The notes under the pieces were generated by a model, which saw nothing but the letters and a program-made list of their open reading frames with translations, did not search any database and had not been told where the DNA came from. Both the position numbers and the translations under genes were made by a program. A stretch of 64,000 nucleotides of DNA from Nocardioidaceae bacterium SCSIO 66511 (GTDB lineage Bacteria; Actinomycetota; Actinomycetes; Propionibacteriales; Nocardioidaceae). This document shows, in pieces, positions 16,443 through 24,229 of the stretch (within the stretch, counting starts at the first letter, position 1; every line of letters starts with the position of its first letter). The DNA lies in assembly GCA_023100825.1 (NCBI GenBank), contig CP095846.1, forward strand, positions 3,658,001 through 3,722,000. The letters run 5' to 3'.

Positions 16443-17900
16443 ATGTTCGAGCCGCAGACCTACACCCGCCTCCACGAGCAGGCGCGGCAGGCTGCGGACG
16501 CTTCCGAGCTCATTGGCCTCGCGACCGATGAGCAGCTGTGCCAGTCGTTGCGTGACCTGCAAGCGGCGTTGGATTTGCTCGACGGGGTACGCGCCTCCCT
16601 GTTCGCGCAGCTGAAAGAGTCTGAGGCCCACAAGTCCGACGGTGCGTCCACGGTCGCTGGGTGGGCTCGCCAAGAGTTGCGCATGGGATTGGGTGAGTCG
16701 CGGCGGCACACCAAAGCCGGACAGACCCTCAAGACGTTGCCGAAAGTCGCCGACGCGCTACGGGCCGGGACGATCCGGGCGGCGCATGTCGACGAGTTCA
16801 CCGTCGGTGTCACCAAGGTCGGCGCCGACATCATGACCGACCTGCAAGACGTCCTCCTCCCGATCGCCAAAACATGTGAGCCCCGGGATCTGCGGGTCGC
16901 GATCAACGAGCTCAACGACATCGTGAACTGTGAAGAACGCGATAAGGCGTACCAGCGAGGCATGAACAAACGCGACATCCGGGTCGACAAATGTGGTGAC
17001 GGGTACTACGTGTCCGGGATGCTCGACCCCGTCACCGGCGCAAAGTTCGCCCGATGGGCCAAAACCGTGTCAATGCCTGAGTACGACGGCGACGACCGCG
17101 CACCGTCCGACCGGAGGGTCGACGGACTCGGACGGATGCTCGACGACCAAAGCACCCCACCCCCGCCCGAACAGCAGCCCTCAGACGAACAACCCGAGCA
17201 GGAGCCGTCGAAACCGCGCCGCCGTGCCGACACCACCCTGCTCGTCCTCGCCGACCTCGAAACCCTCCTGCGCCTCCCCGGCGCCCGTCCGGCCACCCTC
17301 GTCGGGTTCGGACCCATCGGCCCCCAACTGCTGGGCTACCTGACCTGCGGCGCCGACACGTCAGGCATCCTCACCCACGGCACAACGAACGGCCCGACAC
17401 CGCAGGCCAACGTCCTCAACGTCGGCCGCACCAGCCGCCTCGCCACCGCCGCACAACGCAAAGCGATCACCGCCCGCCAAGACGGCATCTGCGCCAACCC
17501 CGGCTGCGGCTCCACCTTCCTGGAGTTCCACCACGTCAACTGGTGGAACCGCGACGGCGGGCGTACGGACCTGTCGAATTTGGTCGGGATCTGCGGCGGC
17601 TGCCACCAACTCGTCCACCAAAACCGGCTGATCATCCGGCACGACGGGTCCGGCGGCTTCACCTTCCACCGCTCCACCGGCGCCGTCATCGACGACCACA
17701 CCCGGATCACGAAACAACGCGTCCGCGACCTCATCGCCAACATCCGCCACGCGGCTGCTGAAACCGGCGACGAGAGACGACGGCCACCCGACCGACAACA
17801 CCAGCGGCACCGACGGCACGGCCGACTCCACGACCTCCCCGGCCGCACCTACACGATCACCCACCTCAACCTCTGCGACCTCACCCCACCCCGCACCTGA
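16443..17900 (+). CDS. DUF222 / 13E12-repeat family protein with HNH endonuclease domain (gene 2)
   Basis: A 485-residue DUF222-HNH protein. The N-terminal helical domain (about 30-320) includes VAGWARQELRMGLGESRRH; a Pro/Gln-rich linker (PPPPEQQPSDEQ) comes before the HNH domain at about 349-395, with CANPGCG, LEFHHVNWWNRDGG and CGGCHQLVH, all intact. It is only distantly similar to genes 1 and 3, so the three are not recent copies. ATG 16443 matches the predicted leaderless start; upstream in-frame codons (from 16407) lie within the promoter. Probable DNA-damage induction is inferred from the LexA-like box. Confidence 0.88.
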   Translation: MFEPQTYTRLHEQARQAADASELIGLATDEQLCQSLRDLQAALDLLDGVRASLFAQLKESEAHKSDGASTVAGWARQELRMGLGESRRHTKAGQTLKTLPKVADALRAGTIRAAHVDEFTVGVTKVGADIMTDLQDVLLPIAKTCEPRDLRVAINELNDIVNCEERDKAYQRGMNKRDIRVDKCGDGYYVSGMLDPVTGAKFARWAKTVSMPEYDGDDRAPSDRRVDGLGRMLDDQSTPPPPEQQPSDEQPEQEPSKPRRRADTTLLVLADLETLLRLPGARPATLVGFGPIGPQLLGYLTCGADTSGILTHGTTNGPTPQANVLNVGRTSRLATAAQRKAITARQDGICANPGCGSTFLEFHHVNWWNRDGGRTDLSNLVGICGGCHQLVHQNRLIIRHDGSGGFTFHRSTGAVIDDHTRITKQRVRDLIANIRHAAAETGDERRRPPDRQHQRHRRHGRLHDLPGRTYTITHLNLCDLTPPRT

Positions 17901-17953
17901 CAGCGCCGCAGCCCGCCGCCAGCGGGCTCATCGGCATGCGCGGACGCTTTATA

Positions 17954-17990
17954 TGAGTCGACTCAACTTTTGGAATAGAACCCACTCAAC
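17954..17990 (+). promoter_or_regulatory. HAIR-like (HspR) operator candidates upstream of hsp20
   Basis: A perfect 12-bp palindrome TGAGTCGACTCA (17954-17965) overlaps the half-site ACTCAAC (17961-17967), and a second ACTCAAC is at 17984-17990. The HspR element is CTTGAGT-N7-ACTCAAG. The right halves match 6 of 7 here, while the left partners at the N7 distance match only about 4 of 7. HspR control of an actinobacterial hsp20 is known in mycobacteria, so the call is plausible but imperfect. Confidence 0.42.
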
Positions 17991-18047
17991 TCTGGTTGTA
18001 CGAGGTGACGGGCAAACAGCCCGAACTCACGAACTAGGAGTACAACC

Positions 18048-18512
18048 ATGAACACATTGGCACTGCGCGCCAGGCGGGATCCGTTCGCCGAGTTCGACGC
18101 GCTCGTCCGCAACGCCTTCGGTCCGACGAACGTCCGTACGACCGGTTTCTCACCGGCAGCCGAGGTCAGTCGCGACGGCGACGACGCGATCGTACGAGTC
18201 GAGCTACCCGGCGTCGACGTCGAGAACGACGTCACGGTCGAGGTCGACGATGGGCGTCTGGTCGTACGCGGTGAGCGTCGCGACGAGCGCACCGAGGAGA
18301 GCGACGGCCGTAGCCTCCGCGAGATCAGCTACGGAGAGTTCCGTCGATCATTCACCCTGCCGAAGCACATCGACTCCGAGGCGATCTCCGCCTCGTATGA
18401 CGCCGGTGTGCTGAGTGTCCGTGTCACCGACGCGTACGCGACCAAGCAGGCCGCGCGCATCGCGATCGCCAACGGCGCACCCGCAGTCGAGGCGCCGGCA
18501 GACGAGAGCTGA
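18048..18512 (+). CDS. Small heat-shock protein, Hsp20/alpha-crystallin family
   Basis: A 154-residue ATP-independent holdase chaperone that forms cytoplasmic oligomers. The alpha-crystallin domain spans about residues 40-130 (ELPGVDVENDVTVEVDDGRL, then FRRSFTLPKHID and the A-x-YDAGVLSVRV end). A TAGGAG ribosome-binding site lies 6 nt before ATG 18048. It is a single gene with HspR-like half-sites upstream and a strong terminator downstream. Confidence 0.95.
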   Translation: MNTLALRARRDPFAEFDALVRNAFGPTNVRTTGFSPAAEVSRDGDDAIVRVELPGVDVENDVTVEVDDGRLVVRGERRDERTEESDGRSLREISYGEFRRSFTLPKHIDSEAISASYDAGVLSVRVTDAYATKQAARIAIANGAPAVEAPADES

Positions 18513-18527
18513 CGCCCAACAGAACGC

Positions 18528-18561
18528 AACGGCCCGGCCTCCCGCAGGAGGCCGGGCCGTT
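18528..18561. terminator. Strong bidirectional hairpin terminator between hsp20 and the ABM gene
   Basis: A perfect 15-bp GC-rich stem (18528-18542 with 18547-18561) closes on the 4-nt loop CGCA. It lies between two convergent genes and so can serve both. There is no long U-tract, as is common in high-GC Actinobacteria. Confidence 0.85.
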
Positions 18562-18567
18562 CGCGCG

Positions 18568-18894
18568 CTAGTCGCCGAGGTCGAGCTCGCCCATCCTCGA
18601 CCAGCCGTCGCCGGGCATGTCGACGTTGATGATGTCCGGCGTACGGGCCAGCATCGGGCGCATCGTGTCGAGTCCGGCCTGGAAATGCGGATTGGACACA
18701 TGCTGCGCGCCGGCATCGCCGTCGGCGAACGCCTCGATGAGGATGAACTGGTCGGGGTCGTCGACACTGCGCGACCAGTCGAACCAGAGGTTGCCTGGCT
18801 CGGCCCGGGTCGCCTCGGTGAAGTCTCTGACCCGATCGAGCCACTCGTCGCGATGCTCGGGCTTGACGGTGAACTTGACGACGATGAAGATCAT
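18568..18894 (-). CDS. Antibiotic biosynthesis monooxygenase (ABM)-fold protein, putative quinol monooxygenase (YgiN-like)
   Basis: A 108-residue ferredoxin-like dimeric barrel protein. The start MIFIVVKFTVKPEHRDEW and the central PGNLWFDWSRSVDDPDQFILIEAF follow the ABM pattern; YgiN-type members oxidise quinols without a cofactor. ATG 18894 has GGAGGA 4 nt upstream. It is the last gene of a probable four-gene unit (amidohydrolase, DUF59, IclR, ABM), 26 nt after the IclR stop, and ends at the shared terminator. Confidence 0.85.
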   Translation of the reverse strand: MIFIVVKFTVKPEHRDEWLDRVRDFTEATRAEPGNLWFDWSRSVDDPDQFILIEAFADGDAGAQHVSNPHFQAGLDTMRPMLARTPDIINVDMPGDGWSRMGELDLGD

Positions 18895-18920
18895 GCTTCC
18901 TCCGCGTTCTTGTGGATCGG

Positions 18921-19751
18921 TCAGCCCACGCTCAGGGCGCGGTTCGCGACGAGGGCTCCATGGCGCACCGCACGCTCGAGATCCCAACGCCGCTTGGCGA
19001 ACAACCCGAGCGGAATGGAGATTGCCACGGTCGCGACAACCTCTCCGGCCGGCGTACGCACGGGTGCTGCCATGCAGGCGATACCGTCTTGGAACTCACC
19101 GATCTCGAGTGCGATACCCGACTCGCGTACGTGGTCGAGGTGTCGCTCGAGCGTCCGGAGATCCGTGATCGTCCTGGTGGTGCAGGCCCGCAGGCTGAAG
19201 CGCCGGAGGTAGTCGGATCGCTGCTCGGCGTCCATCGCCGCGAGCATCACCTTGCCGAATGCCGTTGCGTGGCTGGCCTCATGAAAGCCGACGTCGAGTG
19301 CCTGTACGCGCGGGCGTTGCGCCGAGTCGACCACGTGCGCAAGCACCACATCGGTCTCCCGGTAAACCGCATAGTACGCGGCCGCGTCGGCCTGAACGTG
19401 CAGATGGGCGATGGCATCGCGGATCGCCTTGGGCACCTCGAGCTGATTGGTCAGGCCCCGCTCGAGCACGCGTACCTGATAGCCGATCCCGAAGCGCGCG
19501 TTGTTCGCGAGATGCACCAAGTAGCCGCTCTCCACGAGCGTGGCCAGCAGGTGGTACGTGGACGGAAGTGCGATATCGAGGTGGGCCGCGATCTCCTTGG
19601 CCGAGGCGCCGTCGCGACGTGCCGCCACGAACTCCAGCGCACGAAACGCGCGGGCGACCGACTTCACCGTACCGGCAACGGGCGCGGACTCCTCCCGCGG
19701 CGGGGACTGCGGCAAAGGCACCGAGACGTCCTGCGCGACCACCGACATCAT
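18921..19751 (-). CDS. IclR family transcriptional regulator
   Basis: A 276-residue regulator with an N-terminal winged helix (about 28-90: SVARAFRALEFVAARRDGASAKEIA, written in family order, then STYHLLATL) and a C-terminal IclR effector domain (ATAFGKVMLAAM, GIACMAAPV, ISIPLG). Such proteins control catabolic operons in response to aromatic or small acid ligands. The start may be ATG 19751 or 19748. It lies in the middle of the amidohydrolase operon, 18 nt after the DUF59 gene, so it probably regulates that operon. Confidence 0.9.
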   Translation of the reverse strand: MMSVVAQDVSVPLPQSPPREESAPVAGTVKSVARAFRALEFVAARRDGASAKEIAAHLDIALPSTYHLLATLVESGYLVHLANNARFGIGYQVRVLERGLTNQLEVPKAIRDAIAHLHVQADAAAYYAVYRETDVVLAHVVDSAQRPRVQALDVGFHEASHATAFGKVMLAAMDAEQRSDYLRRFSLRACTTRTITDLRTLERHLDHVRESGIALEIGEFQDGIACMAAPVRTPAGEVVATVAISIPLGLFAKRRWDLERAVRHGALVANRALSVG

Positions 19752-19769
19752 CCCCGCTCCCGACTTGCC

Positions 19770-20462
19770 CTACCCCGAGTTCGCTCCCCCGCCGTACCTT
19801 ACCGCCAACAGTCCTCGGCACAGGCCTGCGTTGCCCTCCATGCTGATGCGCGTCGTACGCGCGAACTGCAGGCGACCCGGAATGTCTTCGTCCTCGATCG
19901 GCTCACCGTCGTCGTGTACGAGCAGCGGCGCGGTGGGTCCGGACGGCAACCCGAGCTCAGCGCGGCGACGTAGCAGACGCTCGGCGTCCGGCCCGGGCTC
20001 CGCATCAGACAGCGTCGCGGTCGCCAGCGACTCAGGCACTCGACCGGCCCGAATCATGGCGGCCGCAACGCGTTCCTGGCAAGCCGAATGCGCTTTGCGC
20101 AGGAACGTCAGCCGGAGCTCCGAGAGCTCGTTGTCGGCAAGACCCGGGAACGTGCCGGCAAAGCCCTTCGACGCTGCAACGCCCTGATTGATCTCATCGG
20201 CGGCGAAATGATCGAGGAGGCGAACGCATACGGACCGTACGCCGGGCACCGTCCAGGCAGCGTCGTAGCTGTCGGACACCATCAGGTACGCGAAGTTCGG
20301 TGCACAGAAGTACGTGGGCAGGCGGAGCTCGATCGTGACAGCGGAGCCATCGGCTGAGATCGACTGGACGAACCCGAGCTCGGTGATCGCCTCGTCGAGC
20401 TCCGGGTCGCGTACCGAGCCGAGCGCGGCGTACACCCTGTCCTCGGTCAGGTTCGGGAACAT
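19770..20462 (-). CDS. DUF59/MIP18-type iron-sulfur assembly protein
   Basis: A 230-residue protein whose first 100 residues are a DUF59 domain: the signature VRDPELDEAITELGFV and PTYFCAPNFAYLM, with the reactive Cys of the family. DUF59 proteins assist Fe-S or diiron cofactor assembly. The C-terminal part (about 110-230) is not recognised. It begins 1 nt after the amidohydrolase stop, so the two are coupled. The same pair accompanies propane/acetone-type diiron monooxygenase clusters in Mycobacterium and relatives (family knowledge), but no monooxygenase subunits are in this window. Confidence 0.8.
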   Translation of the reverse strand: MFPNLTEDRVYAALGSVRDPELDEAITELGFVQSISADGSAVTIELRLPTYFCAPNFAYLMVSDSYDAAWTVPGVRSVCVRLLDHFAADEINQGVAASKGFAGTFPGLADNELSELRLTFLRKAHSACQERVAAAMIRAGRVPESLATATLSDAEPGPDAERLLRRRAELGLPSGPTAPLLVHDDGEPIEDEDIPGRLQFARTTRISMEGNAGLCRGLLAVRYGGGANSG

Positions 20463-20463
20463 C

Positions 20464-21468
20464 TCAAACCCCCGCCGTGGTCGTCTCGGGCAGCCGAAGG
20501 TGAGCGGGTACGTCGATGTCGTACAGCGCGGCGGCGTTCAGCCCGAGAATCTTCTTCTTCGCCTCGATCGTCAGTGGCGCGTACTCATCGAGGTCGGCGG
20601 GGATCTCGAAATCCACGAACCGCTCGACCAGCCACTGCGGCGTCCAGATGGCGTAGTCGCTGGAGAACGTCATGCGATCCTCGCCGATCCAGTACATGAG
20701 CTCGCCGATGATCTGAGCGAAGTACCTCGGCCGCGAGTGGATGAACGGCATCGCAAAGGCGAGACCGCCGTACACGTTGGGTTCCTGCGTCGCGATCCAG
20801 CAGAAGTCCTCCAGCCGCGGGAGGCCGACGTGCTCGACGATGAACCGCAACCCGGGAAACTCCGAGGCGGCGTCGTCGACATCGGCGACATCGAAGGCGT
20901 CCCGGTTCAACGGATAGGCGGTCGGGCCCTTGTGTACATGGATGTTGCGGATTCCGAGCTCGAGACACTTCTCCAGGAAGCGGTACGCCCACGGGTCGCT
21001 GAGCTTCCAACCCTTGGAGGCGCCCTTCCACTCGGCTGTGTACAGCTTGACACCCTGTAGCTGCCAGCGCTCCGCGAGCCGGGAAAGCCGCTCGAGGCCG
21101 TCCTCACCGTCGCGCGGATCCCAAGCACCATTGACGATGAACTTATCCGGGTGCTTCTCCGCCAGCGCACCGCATCGCTCGGTCGTGTTGAAGCCGTTGA
21201 CGTAGAAGTCGTTGAGATACGTCGGCTGGAAGATCGCCTTGTCGACATAACCGTTGGTGAACAGGTCGTCGAGGATCCGCTGCTCACTCTGCAGCTGGAA
21301 GTCGTCGACACTCCAGAGCTGATCCTGCGGGCTGAGGTTACGGTGATAGTCGTAGAAGCAGTTGATGAAACCTTCGCCGTAGCGGTTGGCCTGATTGGCC
21401 GGCGTGGCGTCCCACGCGTGCACGTGGCTGTCGACGATGAAGTAGGACTCCCCGTTCTTGGTGTACAT
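20464..21468 (-). CDS. Amidohydrolase family 2 (TIM-barrel metal-dependent hydrolase)
   Basis: A 334-residue member of the ACMSD/gamma-resorcylate decarboxylase-like amidohydrolases. Metal ligands seen in order: DSHVHAWD (HxH), NIHVHKGP, VEHVGLPR and SSDYAIW (Asp). These enzymes hydrolyse or decarboxylate small aromatic or cyclic substrates. The sequence closely resembles, by eye, the amidohydrolase found beside mimABCD/prmABCD diiron monooxygenases. ATG 21468 has a TAAGGA ribosome-binding site. It is the first gene of the four-gene minus-strand unit; an inverted repeat lies about 115 bases upstream. Confidence 0.87.
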   Translation of the reverse strand: MYTKNGESYFIVDSHVHAWDATPANQANRYGEGFINCFYDYHRNLSPQDQLWSVDDFQLQSEQRILDDLFTNGYVDKAIFQPTYLNDFYVNGFNTTERCGALAEKHPDKFIVNGAWDPRDGEDGLERLSRLAERWQLQGVKLYTAEWKGASKGWKLSDPWAYRFLEKCLELGIRNIHVHKGPTAYPLNRDAFDVADVDDAASEFPGLRFIVEHVGLPRLEDFCWIATQEPNVYGGLAFAMPFIHSRPRYFAQIIGELMYWIGEDRMTFSSDYAIWTPQWLVERFVDFEIPADLDEYAPLTIEAKKKILGLNAAALYDIDVPAHLRLPETTTAGV

Positions 21469-21582
21469 GTGATCCTTACCGAGTCAGGATGGCGTGGCAG
21501 CGTACGACAAACCCCGACGGTCGCTCCCAGCGGCAAGGGTTGACTGATTGTGACCCTGCGCGCGCGGAGGGATGAACCAGCG

Positions 21583-21599
21583 TTATCGCAATCCGATAA
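21583..21599. promoter_or_regulatory. 17-bp inverted repeat upstream of the amidohydrolase operon
   Basis: TTATCG, a 5-nt spacer and CGATAA form a perfect inverted repeat about 115 bases before ATG 21468 and just after the stop of the lyase gene. It may be the operator of the IclR protein encoded in the operon. Distance from the likely promoter makes this tentative. Confidence 0.35.
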
Positions 21600-21610
21600 G
21601 TGGGGTGGGT

Positions 21611-22669
21611 CTACTTATGCCCGCGACCTTGCAGCGGCCCCTCAGTGACGAGCAGGACAACCGTCGAACTCGCATCGATCTCGAGGTCGTCGCGACGCGC
21701 AGACGTGCCGAGCGCGGCCGTCGTACCCGCTAGCGACGCCGCTCCGCTCGGTCCCGCGGCCACGCCGGCGGCGGCAAGCTCATCGATCGCCACGGCGGTC
21801 TCGTCGTCTCCGATCGCGATTGCCGCGTCGAGGCCGTCGCGCAGCACCGGCCAGGCGAGGCTGGACAGCGTGCCGCAGTTGAGGCCCGCCATGCTCGTCG
21901 AAGCGGTCTCAACCGTCACCGGCGCGCCAGCACCCAGGCTCTCGACTGTGCACGGCGCGGCGTCGGGCTCCACCGACAGCACCGATGGCGATCTGCCGCC
22001 GCTGCGGTAGTGGCGCACAACGGCCTGCGCAAGCGAGCCAACTCCAACCGGCACCGCGACCAGGTCGGGTCCGGGGACTCCGTCGGAACCGAGCTGCGCG
22101 TCGATCTCCTCGAGCAGAGTCTCGTAGCCTTCGACGATCCATCCCGGCACCCGCTCGTACCCGGGCCATGCGGTGTCTTGGATCAGCAGGCACTCGGGCG
22201 ACTCCGCGGCCGACGCGGCCCTCGCGACCGTGTCGTCGTACGCGGCGTCGAGCACCTCGACGTCGGCCCCTTCACCACGGATGGCAGCCACCACGACCGG
22301 GTCGACGCCCTTCGGGACGAAGACTCGAGCGCTGAGACCAGACCGCTTCGCCATCCGCGCGACGGCATGGCCGTGGTTGCCGTCGGTAGCGGTGACCAGC
22401 GTGGACACGTCGCTCGGAGCCTCATCGAGCGCACGGTGAATCGCGTACGAAGCGCCGAGTACCTTGAACGCCGGTAGCCCCAGCCTGGACGCCTCGTGCT
22501 TGACGTACGCGTGACCCACTCCGAGTCGGTCGGCGATCTGCGGCACCTCGACAAGCGGCGTCGGCGCGTACCCCGCGAGCCCTCGATGGAAGACTCCCGC
22601 CCGACCGTCGACCGGCGTACAAGACCACTGCCTGGCCGTGGGACGGGAGTACCAGTGCGTCGCGCTCAT
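21611..22669 (-). CDS. Diaminopropionate ammonia-lyase-like PLP enzyme
   Basis: A 352-residue fold-type II PLP enzyme. The Schiff-base Lys is Lys69 in LPAFKVLGASYA, with TDGNHGHAVA (Asn/Gly phosphate and substrate loop), VPVGVGSLAQAV (Gly-rich phosphate-binding loop) and GPSGAA near the end. This pattern is that of 2,3-diaminopropionate ammonia-lyase, which makes pyruvate and ammonia; E. coli-type members are longer (about 400 residues), so a related dehydratase is possible. It begins 30 nt after the sulfotransferase stop and is probably the last gene of that operon. Confidence 0.8.
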   Translation of the reverse strand: MSATHWYSRPTARQWSCTPVDGRAGVFHRGLAGYAPTPLVEVPQIADRLGVGHAYVKHEASRLGLPAFKVLGASYAIHRALDEAPSDVSTLVTATDGNHGHAVARMAKRSGLSARVFVPKGVDPVVVAAIRGEGADVEVLDAAYDDTVARAASAAESPECLLIQDTAWPGYERVPGWIVEGYETLLEEIDAQLGSDGVPGPDLVAVPVGVGSLAQAVVRHYRSGGRSPSVLSVEPDAAPCTVESLGAGAPVTVETASTSMAGLNCGTLSSLAWPVLRDGLDAAIAIGDDETAVAIDELAAAGVAAGPSGAASLAGTTAALGTSARRDDLEIDASSTVVLLVTEGPLQGRGHK

Positions 22670-22699
22670 GCTCAGAGAGGGTAGTCGCGACCGCCGACC

Positions 22700-23584
22700 T
22701 CAGTCATCGTGTAGCCAGTGCAGCAGATCGGGAGCTGCCAGCTCCGCGACGCGTCGCTCGTAGCGCTCGAACTCGGTCGGGCTGAGCACCTCGCGCCCCG
22801 CACCGGGCCTGCCCCGCCGGAAGAACGCGGACTCGTCCTTGAGCACGCCGGGCAGGGTCGGAACAGACGCGGTCGATGCCGCGCGCATCTGCTCGAAGGT
22901 CGCAGCCTTCACCAGCTCCGGCCACCGGTCTGCGGCAACGGAGATGCCCAGCTCGGTTGCCAATGACCGCATCTGCCCGTCGAGATCGTGTACGAGGTCG
23001 GCGTACCGGAGCAGAGCGATATTGGCGTCCGCACGTCGAGCCCAGGCATCGGACAGATGCCACATCACGCCCGGAAGCGAGTCCATCTGGTCGCGCGGGT
23101 CTGCCTGCGACTCGACCCAGGAGAGCAACCAGTCGTGCAGCTCCGGTCGCTCGCGGCGCGGCCCGGCCGGTACGCCGGTCAGCTCCGCGATGCGTTCACG
23201 GTCGAGGTTGTTGCCCTGGTGGTACAACGAAACAGCCATGTCCAGCGGATGCCGCGCGACGACGAGGTACGTCGCACGGTCGTCGATCGGTATGCCGTCG
23301 AGTGGCGTATGCGTCTTGATGATCCGTCGATGCGGTTGGCGCTCCAGCCGCTCGACCAGCTCGTCGCGGGGCGTGACCAACCAGTCGAACCACGGAGACA
23401 GCGTTGCGAGGGGTTCGGGTAAAGCAGGCGTCTGGTGGACGAGCAAGGCACAGATCATCTGCGCCCACGTCGTACCGCTCTTGGACCGCGTGCTGATCAC
23501 GATGTCGCCCTCGCGGAACGGGAAGTCGTGCCACCGGGCGCTGTCTTCCTCTGGTGAGCGATAGCGGACCGGTTCAGACGTCAC
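22700..23584 (-). CDS. Sulfotransferase (PAPS-dependent, Sulfotransfer_1 family)
   Basis: A 294-residue cytosolic-type sulfotransferase. The 5'-phosphosulfate loop is STRSKSGTTW (residues 31-40), the catalytic His is in KTHTPLD (His92) and the 3'-phosphate site is VVARHPLDMAVS (about 108-119). Toward the C-terminus, FFRRGRPGAGRE corresponds to the RKGxxGDW-like PAPS segment, in altered form. It transfers sulfate from PAPS to a hydroxyl or amine of an unknown small molecule. GTG 23584 overlaps the stop of the acetyltransferase by 4 nt (GTGA), which is strong evidence for this start and for coupling. Confidence 0.9.
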   Translation of the reverse strand: MTSEPVRYRSPEEDSARWHDFPFREGDIVISTRSKSGTTWAQMICALLVHQTPALPEPLATLSPWFDWLVTPRDELVERLERQPHRRIIKTHTPLDGIPIDDRATYLVVARHPLDMAVSLYHQGNNLDRERIAELTGVPAGPRRERPELHDWLLSWVESQADPRDQMDSLPGVMWHLSDAWARRADANIALLRYADLVHDLDGQMRSLATELGISVAADRWPELVKAATFEQMRAASTASVPTLPGVLKDESAFFRRGRPGAGREVLSPTEFERYERRVAELAAPDLLHWLHDD

Positions 23585-24156
23585 GGCCGCGGATCTGTTG
23601 CCAACATCGACATAACGCTCGCGTCGACCCATTCGTCGTCGAAGCGGAGCGCGTCGCGCAAGGTGCCCTCGTGGACGAACCCGACCTTCTCGTACGCGCG
23701 GCGTGCGCGTGGGTTGAACGCGTAGACCTCGAGTGCGATGCGATGAAGACCCAGCTCGTCGAACCCGTACGCGACGATCAGTTTGCCCGCCTCGGTGCCG
23801 AGACCGCGGTCGCGCCCGTTCTCACCGAACAGCGTCCGGAAGTTGCAGGAGGCCGACCCCTCGTCGTACCCGTTGAGCACGACCTCCCCCACGCACTCGC
23901 CGCTGGCGTTGTCGACGACGGCGAGATCGAGTCGGTCGGCCTGCTCGTTGCGGCTCGAGTACCAGTCGCGCAACTCGTCGTCGACCACCGGTACGCCGTT
24001 GCCCAGCTCTGCTGTCGAGTTGTAGCTTCCGGTGAGCCGACCGACTTCGGGCTCGGCGATGATCGCGGCCATCACGGAAACGTCGCTCGCGTCGAACGGG
24101 CGTAACGTGACGAGGTCTCCGTGAAGGGTTGGTTTCGTCGAGAACGGTGTAGGCAT
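23581..24156 (-). CDS. GNAT family N-acetyltransferase (RimJ-like)
   Basis: A 191-residue acetyltransferase. VTLRPFDASDVSVM opens the domain; NGRDRGLGTEAGKLIVAYGF carries the acetyl-CoA-binding loop and NPRARRAYEKVGFVHEG is the typical C-terminal part. The acceptor is unknown. ATG 24156 has AGGA 4 nt upstream; the longer frame to 24276 is rejected because its extra part has no family similarity. It is the first gene of a probable GNAT-sulfotransferase-lyase operon, with a palindrome just upstream. Confidence 0.88.
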   Translation of the reverse strand: MPTPFSTKPTLHGDLVTLRPFDASDVSVMAAIIAEPEVGRLTGSYNSTAELGNGVPVVDDELRDWYSSRNEQADRLDLAVVDNASGECVGEVVLNGYDEGSASCNFRTLFGENGRDRGLGTEAGKLIVAYGFDELGLHRIALEVYAFNPRARRAYEKVGFVHEGTLRDALRFDDEWVDASVMSMLATDPRP

Positions 24157-24177
24157 GTCCTGCAGACTTCCAGAATG

Positions 24178-24197
24178 CCGTTTCGTGCTGCAAACGG
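24178..24197. promoter_or_regulatory. Palindrome upstream of the GNAT-sulfotransferase operon
   Basis: CCGTTT, an 8-nt spacer and AAACGG form a perfect inverted repeat 21 bases before ATG 24156. It sits where the -10 region of the operon should be, so it may be an operator. No regulator gene is adjacent. Confidence 0.33.
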
Positions 24198-24229
24198 TTT
24201 TGAGCACGAGGTCGACCTCCTCAGCAGCG

